A DNA stretch of 51,201 nt from Hyphomicrobiales bacterium (GCA_017305455.1 JAFKKO010000127.1:1-51201); one strand, 5' to 3'. Positions 1 to 10,125 are shown, numbered from the stretch's first letter. Program-made: numbers and translations. The notes: generated from the sequence alone by a model not told the origin.

Positions 1-312
1 TCGGACAAGCCGAGATTGGAAAAGGACATTGAGCCTCTAGACGAGAGTGCCGTTCGGACGTCCCGGAAAACAACTGCTGCGCTCAGCCCCGGAACGGCAA
101 GCTTATATGCACGGGGATGGTCAAATCGCAGGCAAGCGGCTGATCAGATAGTCGCGTTTCGACTCTGGCCGCGTGCCCGGAACATAATTCCGATTTGCCC
201 AAAGTCAACGAATTTGCGAGAAAAAATGCCTGAAAGGCTTAATATCACAGGCTTTTCAGGTGCATCGCTAGGGTTTGGCGAGGGGCCGCTTTAAACCAGC
301 CTGGAGGTTCCG
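1..312. other. Non-coding left edge
   Basis: I see no convincing gene here. A 92-codon open frame (16-294) has no clear ribosome-binding site and no recognisable domain. The final bases contain a GGAGG at about 303-307 that serves the monooxygenase gene starting at 313. The stretch is less GC-rich than the coding DNA to its right and may hold that gene's promoter, but I could not pick convincing -35/-10 boxes. Confidence 0.5.
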
Positions 313-1554
313 ATGGATGCTTCGGCCGCGAATCCGCCCGTCTCGCTCAAGGTTACCTGCTGTGTCGTCGGGGGCGGGCCGGCCGGGATGATGCTCGGCT
401 ATTTGCTGGGCCGCGCCGGGATCACAACCGTGGTGCTTGAAAAGCACGCCGATTTCTTTCGCGATTTTCGCGGCGACACCGTGCATCCCTCGACCATGAA
501 GCTGATGCAGGAGCTGGGGCTGCTGGAGGATTTTCTCAAGGTTCCGCATCAGCAGATCAGCAAGCTGGAAGGCTTGTTTGGTGCGACGCCGGTTCGCATT
601 GCCGACCTGTCGCGGCTGGACACGCCCTGTCCCTTCATCGCGCTCATGCCGCAATGGGACTTCCTCAACTTTCTCGACGAGAAGGGCCGGCGGTTTCCCG
701 GCCTCTCGGTCCGCAAGAGCACCGAAGCGATCGAACTCATTCGTGAGGGAGAGCGCATCGCCGGCGTGATTGCCAATGGCCCGGAGGGGCGCGTGCGGAT
801 CTCGGCCGACCTCACCATTGCCTGCGACGGGCGGCATTCGATCCTGCGCACCCAGGCGGGACTTCAGATCGAGGACATCGGCGCGCCGATCGACGTGCTG
901 TGGTTTCGGGTCGGCAAGTCCAAGGACGCCAGCGATGGCATGTTTGCCCGTCTGCGCACCGGCCAGATGATGGTGACGCTGGATCGCGATGAGTACTGGC
1001 AATGCGCCTATGTCATCGCCAAGAACGGCATCGATCAGGTCAAGGCGAGGGGCCTCGATCATTTTCGCGCCAATGCCGCGGAGATGGCTCCGATCTTGCG
1101 CGAGCATATCGATGACGTTCGAAGCTGGGACGACGTCAAGCTGCTGTCGGTGAAGATCGATCGTCTGCGGCGCTGGGCGCTGCCCGGACTGCTGTGCATA
1201 GGCGATGCCGCGCATGCGATGTCGCCGGTCGGCGGCGTCGGCGTCAATCTTGCGGTTCAGGATGCGGTGGCGGCGGCCAACCTGCTGGCGGATAAACTTG
1301 CGGCGGGTGAAAGGCTGAAGCTTGCCGATCTCGACCGCGTCCAGCAGCGGCGGATGTTTCCGACCCGGGTCATTCAGGCCATTCAGGTCCAGGTCCAGAA
1401 CCGGGTTATCAACCGTGCCCTGTCAGGGGCCGATCTGACACCGCCGCTGCTGATCCGCCTGATCAGCAAATGCCCTGTGTTGCAGGGTATGACGGCGCGG
1501 CTGATCGGGATCGGCGTGCGGCCCGAGCATGTGCGCACGCGCAGCGCCGTCTAG
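313..1554 (+). CDS. FAD-dependent monooxygenase (UbiH/PheA-type)
   Basis: This is a 413-residue cytosolic flavoprotein of the aromatic hydroxylase family, which uses FAD, NAD(P)H and O2 to hydroxylate a substrate. The N-terminal dinucleotide fold shows GGGPAG at 20-25. The DG motif (ACDGRHS) lies near 171-177, and the FAD ribityl-binding GD motif (GDAAHAMSP) near 297-305. Length is normal for the family. The ATG at 313 follows a GGAGG. The substrate cannot be read from sequence, and no partner gene sits beside it. Its stop codon overlaps that of convergent parE within the palindrome CTAG. Confidence 0.85.
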   Translation: MDASAANPPVSLKVTCCVVGGGPAGMMLGYLLGRAGITTVVLEKHADFFRDFRGDTVHPSTMKLMQELGLLEDFLKVPHQQISKLEGLFGATPVRIADLSRLDTPCPFIALMPQWDFLNFLDEKGRRFPGLSVRKSTEAIELIREGERIAGVIANGPEGRVRISADLTIACDGRHSILRTQAGLQIEDIGAPIDVLWFRVGKSKDASDGMFARLRTGQMMVTLDRDEYWQCAYVIAKNGIDQVKARGLDHFRANAAEMAPILREHIDDVRSWDDVKLLSVKIDRLRRWALPGLLCIGDAAHAMSPVGGVGVNLAVQDAVAAANLLADKLAAGERLKLADLDRVQQRRMFPTRVIQAIQVQVQNRVINRALSGADLTPPLLIRLISKCPVLQGMTARLIGIGVRPEHVRTRSAV

Positions 1555-3602
1555 ACGTCGAGCATTTCTTCCGAAGCGAATTCCGCTTTCTCGGTGATGA
1601 AGGCGAAACGCGCCTCGGCCTTGGTGCCCATCAGCCGCTCCACCGAATCCGCGGTGCCTTCGCGATCGTCGGGCACCAGCATCACCCGCAGCAGCATGCG
1701 TTTGCTGGGGTCCATGGTGGTTTCCTTGAGCTGCGAGGGCATCATCTCGCCAAGGCCCTTGAAGCGGCCGATATCGACCTTGGCGTTGGCGTGAAATTCC
1801 GCTTTCAGCAATTCATCGCGATGCCGCTCGTCCCGTGCATAGACCGTCTTGCTGCCGTGGGTCAGGCGATAGAGCGGCGGCACGGCGAGATACAGATGCC
1901 CGCCATCGATCAGGCGCGGCATCTGCCGATAAAAGAAAGTGATCAGCAGCGAAGCGATATGCGCGCCGTCGACGTCGGCGTCGGTCATGATGATGATGCG
2001 CGCGTAGCGCAGATCCTCTTCGCGATAGTGCGGGCCGGTGCCGCAGCCCAGCGCCTGGATCAGGTCGGCGAGCTGCGCGTTGGCGGTGATCTTGTCGCGC
2101 CCGGCGGAGGCGACGTTGAGGATCTTGCCGCGCAGCGGCAGGATCGCCTGCGTCTTGCGGTCGCGCGCCTGCTTGGCGCTGCCACCCGCCGAGTCGCCTT
2201 CGACGATGAACAGTTCGGAGCCTTCCGCCGCGGTGTTGGTGCAATCGGCGAGCTTGCCCGGCAGACGCAGCTTTTTCACCGCCGTCTTGCGCGAGACTTC
2301 CTTTTCCGCGCGGCGGCGCAGGCGTTCGTCGGCGCGCTCGGCGATGAATTCAAGCAGCTTGTTGGCCTGAACCGGATTGCCCGACAGCCAATGGTCGAAC
2401 GGGTCCTTGATCGCCTGCTCGACAATGCGCTGCGCCTCGGCGGTCGCGAGGCGATCCTTGGTCTGGCCCTGGAATTCCGGCTCGCGCACGAACACCGACA
2501 GCATCACCGCGGCGCCGGTCATGACGTCTTCCGAGGTGATCGATGCCGCGCGCTTCGATTGTCCGACGCGGGCGGCGTGATCCTTCAGGCCGCGCAGCAG
2601 CGCGCTGCGCATGCCGGCCTCGTGCGTGCCGCCATCGGGAGTCGGCACCGTATTGGTATAGGACGACATGAAGCCGTCGGCATCGGCGGTCCATGCCACC
2701 GCCCATTCGCAGGCGCCATGTGCGCCGTTGCGGCCGGACCTGCCGGAGAAAATCTCCGGATGCACCAGCGTGTCGGCATGGATCGCCGCCGCCAGATAGT
2801 CCTTGAGACCGCCGGGGAAATGAAAGGTGTCTTCCGCCGGAACGTCCTCGATCCCCTTCAGCAATTCCGGATCGCAGCGCCAGCGGATTTCGACACCGCC
2901 GAACAGATACGCTTTCGAGCGCGTCATCTTGAACAGACGCTGCGGCTTGAACGCCGCTTTGCCGCCGAAAATATCGGTGTCGGGTTTGAAGCGCACCGAG
3001 GTGCCGCGACGGTTATGGACCTTGCCGAGGTCCTGCAGCTTGCCTTTCGGTTTGCCGCGCTCGAACGTCATCTTGTAGAGGTTCTGGTTGCGCGCGACCT
3101 CGACCTCCAGCGTGGAGGAGAGGGCGTTGACCACCGACACGCCGACGCCATGCAGGCCGCCCGAAGTCTCGTAGACCTTGGAGTCGAATTTGCCGCCGGC
3201 ATGCAGCGTGCACATGATGACTTCGAGCGCCGACTTGTTGGGGTATTTGGGATGCGGATCGACCGGAATGCCGCGACCGTTGTCGGTCACGGTGAGGAAG
3301 CCGTCGGCCCCCAGATGCACCTCAATAAAGGTGGCATGGCCGGCAAGCGCCTCGTCCATCGAGTTGTCGATGACTTCGGCGAACAGGTGATGCAGCGCCT
3401 TCTCGTCGGTGCCGCCGATATACATGCCGGGGCGGCGGCGGACCGGCTCGAGCCCTTCCAGAACCTCGATGTCGCGCGCGGTGTAGCCCGCCTCGGCGCC
3501 CGGCGCGCGTGCCTGATTCTTTGCAGCGGGGGGACGGGACTTCGAGGCGTCGGACGCAAACAGATCGTCCGCGGCGCTTTTTTTCTTGACGGTTCTGGTC
3601 AT
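1551..3602 (-). CDS. parE: DNA topoisomerase IV subunit B
   Basis: ParE is the ATPase subunit of topoisomerase IV, which decatenates daughter chromosomes together with ParC (not in this window). The 683-residue product carries a GHKL ATPase domain: DNSMDEA at 79-85, DNGRGIP at 107-113 and GGLHGVG at 148-154. The TOPRIM domain has EGDSAGG near 468-474 and DADVDGAHI at 541-549. Its length fits ParE rather than the longer GyrB. The ATG at 3602 starts MTRTVKKK; a longer reading to 3659 adds a poorly conserved leader and is less likely. The first 40 or so residues are a lysine/alanine-rich low-complexity tail. Confidence 0.93.
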   Translation of the reverse strand: MTRTVKKKSAADDLFASDASKSRPPAAKNQARAPGAEAGYTARDIEVLEGLEPVRRRPGMYIGGTDEKALHHLFAEVIDNSMDEALAGHATFIEVHLGADGFLTVTDNGRGIPVDPHPKYPNKSALEVIMCTLHAGGKFDSKVYETSGGLHGVGVSVVNALSSTLEVEVARNQNLYKMTFERGKPKGKLQDLGKVHNRRGTSVRFKPDTDIFGGKAAFKPQRLFKMTRSKAYLFGGVEIRWRCDPELLKGIEDVPAEDTFHFPGGLKDYLAAAIHADTLVHPEIFSGRSGRNGAHGACEWAVAWTADADGFMSSYTNTVPTPDGGTHEAGMRSALLRGLKDHAARVGQSKRAASITSEDVMTGAAVMLSVFVREPEFQGQTKDRLATAEAQRIVEQAIKDPFDHWLSGNPVQANKLLEFIAERADERLRRRAEKEVSRKTAVKKLRLPGKLADCTNTAAEGSELFIVEGDSAGGSAKQARDRKTQAILPLRGKILNVASAGRDKITANAQLADLIQALGCGTGPHYREEDLRYARIIIMTDADVDGAHIASLLITFFYRQMPRLIDGGHLYLAVPPLYRLTHGSKTVYARDERHRDELLKAEFHANAKVDIGRFKGLGEMMPSQLKETTMDPSKRMLLRVMLVPDDREGTADSVERLMGTKAEARFAFITEKAEFASEEMLDV

Positions 3603-4078
3603 GACGGTGGCGGCTGCTACAAGAATTTCGGAAAGATTGGATCGGCGGGGCCGAATCATTCTGACAAACTATGTCATGGCCGCGCGGTGAGATGAATGGT
3701 AGCGAGGGGTCCTGGTAAGCCGATTTTCGCCGCGATTTCAACAGTTGCTTCGGCGGAATATGTCGTAATTGCGATGGTGGTGGTTGTGTCGACCGATGAT
3801 TTGCCGACGGTCCGGTGCGCCATACCGCATGCTCCGACGATATGCAGGTCTTCGTAGAATGGTGGCGTGAAGGGGCGGGGCAGAGCCCGGTTTCCGGTAT
3901 CAGCGTGCCGACACGGTCAGGTCTGCCGCGAGTTGGAATGATCGTGATCGAAGTTGAACTCCGGGCACCCCTGCGCGTGGTAGGATAAGCAGTACCTATC
4001 CTGCGGGCCGTTGTGGTTGTCTCCGGCGTTCGCAAAGGATGATATCGGTCTGAGAGCCGAAGGGAACTAGGATGCCTC
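3603..4078. other. Intergenic region, parE/dedA divergent promoters
   Basis: About 475 bases lie between the divergent starts of parE and the DedA gene. The open frames here look like shadows of the neighbours, with arginine/threonine-rich translations and no domain. I see no RNA gene and no strong hairpin. It presumably holds promoters for both flanking genes. Confidence 0.5.
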
Positions 4079-4615
4079 ATGGGTCTTGATGAACTTTTTC
4101 GCGGACTGATCGATTTCGTCCGCGATCACCATGCCTGGGCGGCTCCTATCGTCTTTGTGCTGGCTTTCTGTGAATCGCTTGCTTTCGTGTCCCTGCTGAT
4201 CCCGGCATGGGGTGCGCTGATCGGCATTGGCGCCCTGGTGGGGGCTAGCGATCTCAGCTTCTGGCCGGTCTGGATTGCGGGTGCGCTGGGCGCCGGGCTT
4301 GGCGACTGGCTGTCCTATTGGTTCGGATTCAAGTTCAAGGGCAACGTTGCCCGGATATGGCCGTTGTCGCGTTACCCGACCATTCTGCCGCGTGCGGAAA
4401 AATTCGTCGAGGACTGGGGCGTTCCCAGCATCTTCATCGGACGTTTCTTCGGGCCGTTGCGTGCCGCTGTGCCGCTCGCGGCAGGCATTTTCGAGATGGA
4501 TTATTGGCGCTTTCAGTTCGCCAATTTTTTTTCGGCCTTTGTGTGGGCGGCGACCCTGCTGCTGTTTGGCGACGGAATTTCGCGCCTCATCGCGTGGTTC
4601 TGGAGCATCTTGTGA
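4079..4615 (+). CDS. DedA family inner-membrane protein
   Basis: The product has 178 residues and several hydrophobic segments (about 18-55, 62-85, 120-145, 150-175). It carries the DedA/SNARE-associated signature: an early acidic residue in a membrane segment (AFCESLAF), a G-D-x-x-x-Y/W-x-G stretch (GDWLSYWFG) and the conserved GRFFGPLRAAVPLAAG near 120-136. DedA proteins act in the inner membrane as putative proton-coupled lipid transporters (including undecaprenyl-phosphate recycling) and affect envelope homeostasis. It stands alone here. The role of this particular paralogue is not resolved. Confidence 0.85.
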   Translation: MGLDELFRGLIDFVRDHHAWAAPIVFVLAFCESLAFVSLLIPAWGALIGIGALVGASDLSFWPVWIAGALGAGLGDWLSYWFGFKFKGNVARIWPLSRYPTILPRAEKFVEDWGVPSIFIGRFFGPLRAAVPLAAGIFEMDYWRFQFANFFSAFVWAATLLLFGDGISRLIAWFWSIL

Positions 4616-4726
4616 GACACCGGCCCGGTCGAGACTGCGACATTGCGGCAAGGTCGCGCTGTCGTGATCCCGACCTTGCATAAAATCGACTAAAGATAGC
4701 CGTCTAAATTTCATCGGGGGATTCTT

Positions 4727-5716
4727 ATGGTTGTGACCAGACGTGATGCGCTTGCCGGAGCTTTTGCGATTGCGGCCGCGCCGGCCTTGAGCGCTGTCCC
4801 GGCCCGTGCCGCCGTGCCGCCCGCCAACAAGCAGGCGCCGAGCTTTTATCGCTACAAGGTTGGCGATATCGAAGTCGCCGTCGTCTCCGATGGCGCCAAC
4901 ACCTTCCCGCTGCCGGACAAACTGGTGGTCAATGCCACCAAGGAGCAGGTTGGCGACGCGCTACAGAAAGCCTTTCTGCCGCGCGACAAGATGACGATTC
5001 ATTTCGCGCCGCTCGCGATCAACACCGGTGGCAAGCTTGTCGTGATCGACACTGGTAACGGTCCTGGAGCCAATGCGGCGAGCAAGGGTGCGGTCGGTCA
5101 ATTCCAGACCAACCTCAAGGCCGCCGGCATCGATCCGAAAGATGTCGATATCGTCGTGATCTCGCATTTCCACGGCGATCATGTGAACGGCCTGCTCACG
5201 GCCGACAATCAGCTCGCATTCCCCAACGCCGAAGTGCTGGTGCCGGCGACGGAGTGGAAATACTGGATGGATGACGGCGAGATGAGCCGCGCGCCGGCGG
5301 GCCGCATGCAGGATCTGTTCAAGAACAACCGCCGGGTGTTCGAGGCCGGTCTGCAGAAAAAGGTCACGCCCTATGAGTGGGGCAAGGACATCGCGCCCGG
5401 ACTGCTCGCGGTGGAGACGATCGGCCACACGCCGGGCCACACCTCCTATGTGCTGTCATCCGGTTCGGACAAGGTGTTCATCCAGTCTGATGTCACCAAC
5501 CACCCCGATCTGTTCGTCAAGAATCCCGGCTGGCACCTCGGCTTCGACCAGGATGGCGACAAGGCGGAGAGCACGCGCCGCAAGGTCTATGACATGCTGG
5601 TGGCCGAACGGCTCAAGGTGCAGGGTTTCCACTATCCGTTCCCGGCGCTCGGCAACATCGAGAAGGACGGCGCGGGCTATCGTCTTGTGCCGGCGCCATG
5701 GTCGCCGGTCATCTGA
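4727..5716 (+). CDS. Exported metallo-beta-lactamase-fold hydrolase
   Basis: The 329-residue protein has an N-terminal Tat-like signal (TRRDALAG followed by an alanine-rich hydrophobic stretch and an ARA cleavage-like site near 26-28), so it is probably periplasmic. The metal-binding motif HFHGDHVNG lies near 146-154. Further ligands are visible in GHTPGHTS and in the late QSDVTNHPD. This is the quorum-quenching lactonase/MBL hydrolase superfamily. The substrate could be a lactone, a sulfate ester or another ester and cannot be fixed from sequence. A GGGGGA just before the ATG is the likely ribosome-binding site. Confidence 0.85.
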   Translation: MVVTRRDALAGAFAIAAAPALSAVPARAAVPPANKQAPSFYRYKVGDIEVAVVSDGANTFPLPDKLVVNATKEQVGDALQKAFLPRDKMTIHFAPLAINTGGKLVVIDTGNGPGANAASKGAVGQFQTNLKAAGIDPKDVDIVVISHFHGDHVNGLLTADNQLAFPNAEVLVPATEWKYWMDDGEMSRAPAGRMQDLFKNNRRVFEAGLQKKVTPYEWGKDIAPGLLAVETIGHTPGHTSYVLSSGSDKVFIQSDVTNHPDLFVKNPGWHLGFDQDGDKAESTRRKVYDMLVAERLKVQGFHYPFPALGNIEKDGAGYRLVPAPWSPVI

Positions 5717-5753
5717 CCGGTTCTGTAAGCCGTATCGTCCTTGACCCTGTACC

Positions 5754-5775
5754 GGCGCGGATTTATATCCGCGCC
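5754..5775. terminator. Hairpin after the MBL hydrolase gene
   Basis: GGCGCGGAT and ATCCGCGCC form a 9-bp perfect stem with a TTAT loop, 38 bases after the stop codon. No T-run follows, so it is a weak intrinsic terminator candidate or an mRNA-stabilising hairpin. Confidence 0.45.
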
Positions 5776-5963
5776 ATGATCAGGACCTTGACCACCAACG
5801 CCACGCGCCGCCGCCGTATTGTCACGGCACGGGCGGCTGGTCGCGTCTGACGATCACCTGCCATGCCGCTGGAATGGTTCGCGGCATCTTGTTTCCCTGC
5901 ACAAACTGCCGCATGACCTGATCTGGCGCGCTAGAACTAGTTCGCTTGGGAAGGATCGATATC

Positions 5964-7022
5964 ATGGCTGAGAAGAAGAAAGTCGGCATTCTCGGTGCGT
6001 CGGGTTACACCGGCGCCGAGCTCGTGCGGCTGCTGCTGCGCCATCCGCGCGTCCAGATCACGATGCTGACCGCCGACCGCCGCGCCGGGCAGGCGATGGG
6101 CGATGTCTATCCGCAATTCGCGCCCTACGATCTGCCGCGCCTCGTCGCCATCGACGATGTGGACTGGGCGGCGGAAAAGCTCGACCTGATCTTCTGCGCC
6201 TTGCCGCATGCGACCACGCAGAAAGTTCTCAAGGACGTGCTGGCGAAGGCACCGGATACCAAGATCGTCGATCTGTCGGCCGACTTCCGGCTGGAGGATC
6301 CCGCGGTCTATGCGAAGTGGTACGGCCATGAGCACCATGCGCTCGAACTGCAGAAGGAAGCGGTGTACGGCCTCGTCGAATTCTATCGGCGCGATATCCG
6401 CAAGGCGCGGCTGGTCGCCAATCCCGGCTGCTACACCACGACCGCGCAACTGCCGCTGATCCCGCTGCTGAAGGCCAAGGCGATCGAGACCGACGAGATC
6501 GTGATCGATGCGGCGTCCGGCATGACCGGCGCGGGCCGCTCGGCGCGCGAGGAGATGCTGTTCTCGGAAGTGTCGGACGGCTTCAACGCTTACGGCGTCG
6601 GCCATCACCGGCACATGTCGGAGCTCGATCAGGAATTCTCGAAGGCTGCGGGCAAGGAGGTGATCGCGACCTTCACGCCGCACCTTGCGCCGATGAATCG
6701 CGGCATCTTCGCGACCATCTATGTGCGTGGCCGGCGCGGCAAGACCGCTCAGGATCTGCACGAGATTCTGGTCAAGCAGTACGAGAAGGAGCCGTTCGTC
6801 CATGTGTTGCCGTTCGGCAAGACGCCGCATTCGCGGCATGTGCGCGGCTCCAACATGACGTTCATCGGCGTCGCCAACGATCGTCTGTCGGGACGTGCGA
6901 TCATCATCTCGACTCTCGACAATCTGACCAAGGGTGCGTCGGGACAGGCGGTGCAGAACATGAATGCGATGCTGGGATTCCCCGAGACCACCGGCATCGA
7001 TCAAGCGCCGATGTTTCCGTAA
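5964..7022 (+). CDS. argC: N-acetyl-gamma-glutamyl-phosphate reductase
   Basis: ArgC catalyses the NADPH-dependent reduction of N-acetylglutamyl phosphate to the semialdehyde, the third step of arginine biosynthesis, in the cytosol. The 352-residue product starts with a Rossmann motif, GASGYTGAEL (11-20), and has the catalytic cysteine in NPGCYTTT (C156). C-terminal HxRHVRGSN-type residues are also present. I chose the ATG at 5964 (MAEKKK) over an in-frame upstream start at 5946 because GGGAAGGA lies about 8 bases before it. The gene stands alone and is followed by a strong terminator. Confidence 0.95.
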   Translation: MAEKKKVGILGASGYTGAELVRLLLRHPRVQITMLTADRRAGQAMGDVYPQFAPYDLPRLVAIDDVDWAAEKLDLIFCALPHATTQKVLKDVLAKAPDTKIVDLSADFRLEDPAVYAKWYGHEHHALELQKEAVYGLVEFYRRDIRKARLVANPGCYTTTAQLPLIPLLKAKAIETDEIVIDAASGMTGAGRSAREEMLFSEVSDGFNAYGVGHHRHMSELDQEFSKAAGKEVIATFTPHLAPMNRGIFATIYVRGRRGKTAQDLHEILVKQYEKEPFVHVLPFGKTPHSRHVRGSNMTFIGVANDRLSGRAIIISTLDNLTKGASGQAVQNMNAMLGFPETTGIDQAPMFP

Positions 7023-7084
7023 GCGCCGGCTGCATGTGAACTCAGTATTAAATCCACCTTTCCTGTAATATTGACCACAAAACA

Positions 7085-7116
7085 AAAGGGACGGCATCTG
7101 CCGTCCCTTTCTTTTT
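7085..7116. terminator. Bidirectional terminator, argC / MAPEG gene
   Basis: AAAGGGACGGC and GCCGTCCCTTT form an 11-bp perfect stem with an ATCT loop, followed by CTTTTT on the plus strand. On the minus strand the hairpin is followed by TTTTG. It lies between two convergent genes and can end both. Confidence 0.9.
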
Positions 7117-7139
7117 GACTGCCGCAATGTGTTGCCGTC

Positions 7140-7538
7140 TCAGAACGCCTTGAAGATCGCCAGTGCCAGCGTGGCCTGGGCGAGGAAGCCGACCGCGAAA
7201 GCGAGGGTGCGCAGGACGGGGATGCCCATCGTATAGACGATGAGATGTGCGACGCGCGACCAGAAGTAGACCGCGCAGGCCAGCACCGTCCATTTGCTCG
7301 AATAGTCGGCCGCATTGAGGATCAGAACCAGCGGCGCGAAGATGATCAGGTTCTCGACCGCGTTGTCATGCGCGAACATCAGGCGATTGGCCCATTCGGC
7401 GTGCGGCTTGTCGTTGCGGGAGGGATTGGCCATCGCGCCGCCGAGGCCGCGGATCTGACAGCGGTTCAGCACGTAGGGAATCCACATCAAACCGGTCAAA
7501 ATCACCGTCAGTGTCAGCCAGAATAATTCTCGCGTCAT
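7140..7538 (-). CDS. MAPEG-like inner-membrane protein
   Basis: This is a 132-residue protein with four hydrophobic segments (about 5-22, 58-75, 80-100 and 105-130). The MAPEG signature region is R/H/N-rich: NRLMFAHDNAVENL near 50-63. The family includes glutathione-dependent membrane enzymes in eukaryotes. Bacterial members are mostly uncharacterised. The ATG at 7538 begins MTRELFW; an in-frame extension to 7598 has histidine-rich, non-conserved sequence. Nothing nearby indicates a specific role. Confidence 0.8.
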   Translation of the reverse strand: MTRELFWLTLTVILTGLMWIPYVLNRCQIRGLGGAMANPSRNDKPHAEWANRLMFAHDNAVENLIIFAPLVLILNAADYSSKWTVLACAVYFWSRVAHLIVYTMGIPVLRTLAFAVGFLAQATLALAIFKAF

Positions 7539-7730
7539 GGCAATGTCCTCTCGATGCGGATGCGCCGCAAAGCACGGCGGATGATGTGGAATCGACAATG
7601 TCGAATCGACACAGGCTGCGACCGCAACCCTTCGCTGAAGTCATAACGTATCGAATGGGGCAGGCCAACGCCTCGCAGGAGGCAAGCCAACGCCGCCGGC
7701 CGGGTTTCCCCGCCGGCGCGATCGGATGCG

Positions 7731-9524
7731 CTATGCCCGCATCCGGACATAGCTGCCCGGCGCATCCTCGATCGCCGGCAGAGCGCCGGTGCCGACCGGG
7801 CGGGCCGCGATGGTCTCCGCGTCGATCGCCTTCAGCCAGGCCTGCCAGTCCGGCCACCATGAGCCTTTATGCTCCTGGGCGTCCTTGAGCCAATTCTCGA
7901 CAGCCGGATAATCGATCCTGTCATTGGTCCAGTACTGGTACTTGCCGGTTGCGGGCGGGTTGATCACGCCGGCGATATGACCGGAGCCGGCCAGCACGTA
8001 ACGCACCGGCCCGCCGAAGAACTGCGAGCCGTACAGCACCGACTGCGGGGGCGCGATGTGATCCTCGCGTGTGGCGAGATTGTAGATCGGGATCTTCACC
8101 TTCGACAGATCGAGGATGGTGTTGTCGAGCACCATGGTGCCGGCGGAGAGGCGGTTCTCCAGATAACAGTTGCGCAGGTAATAGGAGTGATTGGCCGCCG
8201 GCATGCGCGTGGAATCCGAATTCCAGTGCAGGAGGTCGAAGGTCGAAGGCTGTTGGCCCTTGAGGTAGTTGTTGATGACATAGGGCCAGATCAGATCGTT
8301 GGAGCGCAGCATGTTGAATGCCATCGACATGCGCACGCCTTCGAGCACGCCGGCCTGTTGCATCTCCTCTTCGATCGCGGAGATCTGTTCTTCATCGACA
8401 AACACCAGAAGATCGCCGGCATTGGTGAAATCGACCTGCGTGGTCAGCAGGGTGGCCGAGGCCACGCGCACCCGCCGCTTTTCGGCGAGCCAGGCCAGCG
8501 TTGCGGAGAGCAGGGTGCCGCCGACGCAATAGCCGAGCGCGTGTACTTTCATCTCGCCGGTGGCCTTCTCGATCACGTCCATCGCCGCGAGCGGGCCGAG
8601 CTTCATGTAGTCCTCGAAGGTCTTTTCGCCGAGCGAGGCGTCCGGGTTGACCCACGAGATCACGAACACGGTGATGCCCTGATCGACGCACCATTTGATG
8701 AAGGACTTTTCCGGCTTGAGATCGAGGATGTAGTACTTGTTGATCCATGGCGGCACGATCAGCAGCGGCGTGCGCAGCACCGTCTCGGTGCTCGGCGTGT
8801 ACTGGATGAGCTGCATGATCTCGTTCTGGAAGATCACCTTGCCCGGCGTCGTCGCAAGATGCGATCCGACATCGAGACCGGCGCTCGTTTGCCGGATCTT
8901 GAGGCGGCCACCTCCGGCCGCCATGTCCTCGGCGAGCATCTGCATGCCGCGCACGAGGTTCTCGCCGCTGCTGGCGAAGGTTTCGCGCAGCACTTCGGGG
9001 TTGGTCAGCACGAAATTCGACGGCGCGATCGCGTTGCAGATCTGCTCCATGTAGAATTCGGCCTTGCGCCGGGTGTGCGGGTCGAGGCCCTCGGCGTCGC
9101 GCACCAGCTCCTTCGCCCATCGCGCCGTCAACAGATAGACCTGCATGACGAATTCAAAGAACGGGTTCGACTGCCACTCCGGGTCCTGGAACCGCTTGTC
9201 GCGCGGATCGGGACTGATCACCCGTTCGGACTCTTCGCCGGCGAGCCGCTTCACCGAACTGGCCCAGACGTCGAGATAGGTCTTGCCGAGCTTGGACTGC
9301 AGGTCGGCCGTGCGCTTGGCGTCCGACAGCCAGTAGTCGGCGATGAGATACAGCGTCTTGATCATCTCGCCGAGTTCGCCCGGAAGGCGATCGGCATTGC
9401 CGCGCGGTTGCAGATAGGTGGAGAGAGCCTTGCCGGTGTTCTCCATCGCGCGCGCCAGATTGAGCGCGAAAGCGTGCGGATCGAAAGTTTTGCGGGTGTC
9501 GGAGACAGGGGTGGAATCGTTCAT
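7731..9524 (-). CDS. phaC: Class I poly(R)-hydroxyalkanoate synthase
   Basis: PhaC polymerises (R)-3-hydroxyacyl-CoA to polyhydroxyalkanoate on the surface of storage granules. The 597-residue length is typical of class I. The N-terminal PhaC_N domain spans about 80-250. The alpha/beta-hydrolase domain follows, with the lipase-like box GYCVGG and nucleophile C333. The acid is in TREDHIAPP and the histidine in [12 protein letters not shown]. Substrate preference for short-chain monomers is expected from the class, not shown. No phasin, phaA or phaB gene is adjacent. The ATG at 9524 starts MNDSTPVSD. Confidence 0.95.
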   Translation of the reverse strand: MNDSTPVSDTRKTFDPHAFALNLARAMENTGKALSTYLQPRGNADRLPGELGEMIKTLYLIADYWLSDAKRTADLQSKLGKTYLDVWASSVKRLAGEESERVISPDPRDKRFQDPEWQSNPFFEFVMQVYLLTARWAKELVRDAEGLDPHTRRKAEFYMEQICNAIAPSNFVLTNPEVLRETFASSGENLVRGMQMLAEDMAAGGGRLKIRQTSAGLDVGSHLATTPGKVIFQNEIMQLIQYTPSTETVLRTPLLIVPPWINKYYILDLKPEKSFIKWCVDQGITVFVISWVNPDASLGEKTFEDYMKLGPLAAMDVIEKATGEMKVHALGYCVGGTLLSATLAWLAEKRRVRVASATLLTTQVDFTNAGDLLVFVDEEQISAIEEEMQQAGVLEGVRMSMAFNMLRSNDLIWPYVINNYLKGQQPSTFDLLHWNSDSTRMPAANHSYYLRNCYLENRLSAGTMVLDNTILDLSKVKIPIYNLATREDHIAPPQSVLYGSQFFGGPVRYVLAGSGHIAGVINPPATGKYQYWTNDRIDYPAVENWLKDAQEHKGSWWPDWQAWLKAIDAETIAARPVGTGALPAIEDAPGSYVRMRA

Positions 9525-9783
9525 GGGAGACTATCGACCGCTGATGAAACATCGCCCGGCGAGTTGCCGTCGCTGTCGATCATGCCATATTCGGAGTTAA
9601 CGGTGCTTATTCTTCGTCGTCGCAGCGCAGCATGTGACGTCGAGTGCGGGTCTTGGATCGGTCATAATTCTGGCATCATCGACAGGCGGCAGGATGGCCG
9701 GAAAAATTTAACGCTTTCACGCGATATCTGCTCCGTTCGATCGATAGAGTTTTTCGTCCTGACGGACGGGACGTGGGGGCCAT

Positions 9784-10125
9784 GTGACGCAGGGGAGTCG
9801 GATACCGCTGATGCGCCGTTCGCGTTTGCGCTCCATGGCGCGCGCGCTGCTGGCGGCCGCGCTGTGCGGTCCGTCCCTGGCGGGCTGCTCGCTGCCGCTC
9901 AGCGATCTGCCCGTGGTCGGCCTGCCGGAGAACACCCCGGCGCGTCCGGAGACCCCGGCGACCTATCTGCCGGTCCACGACATCCCGGCTCCTCGCGATA
10001 CCGTCATTCTGACGCCGGAGGAGCAGATCAGGATCGAGAAGGAACTGGCGGCGGCACGGGACCGCCAGACCCACGGCCGGGCGCCGGACGCCGCAGCGGC
10101 GCAAAATTCGCACGAGAGCCGATAA
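9784..10125 (+). CDS. Small predicted lipoprotein
   Basis: The product is at most 113 residues, with an arginine-rich n-region, an alanine/leucine-rich hydrophobic core and a lipobox-like SLAGC at about 32-36. This predicts a lipid-anchored periplasmic protein. The mature part is proline-rich and then charged (PEEQIRIEKELAAARDRQ), consistent with a short helix. I do not recognise a domain. The start could be the GTG at 9784 or the internal ATG at 9811. It is divergent from phaC and 124 bases upstream of the aminotransferase gene. The function is unknown. Confidence 0.65.
   Translation: MTQGSRIPLMRRSRLRSMARALLAAALCGPSLAGCSLPLSDLPVVGLPENTPARPETPATYLPVHDIPAPRDTVILTPEEQIRIEKELAAARDRQTHGRAPDAAAAQNSHESR

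Noticed and set aside
1470-3695. 741-codon plus-strand open frame opposite parE
   Set aside because: The parE frame on the other strand carries all GHKL and TOPRIM motifs. This frame is antisense and His/Arg/Gly-rich with no family match.
3322-4080. 252-codon minus-strand open frame overlapping parE
   Set aside because: It overlaps the parE N-terminal region in another frame, is Arg/Pro/Ser-rich, and has no domain. It is a shadow frame of high-GC DNA.
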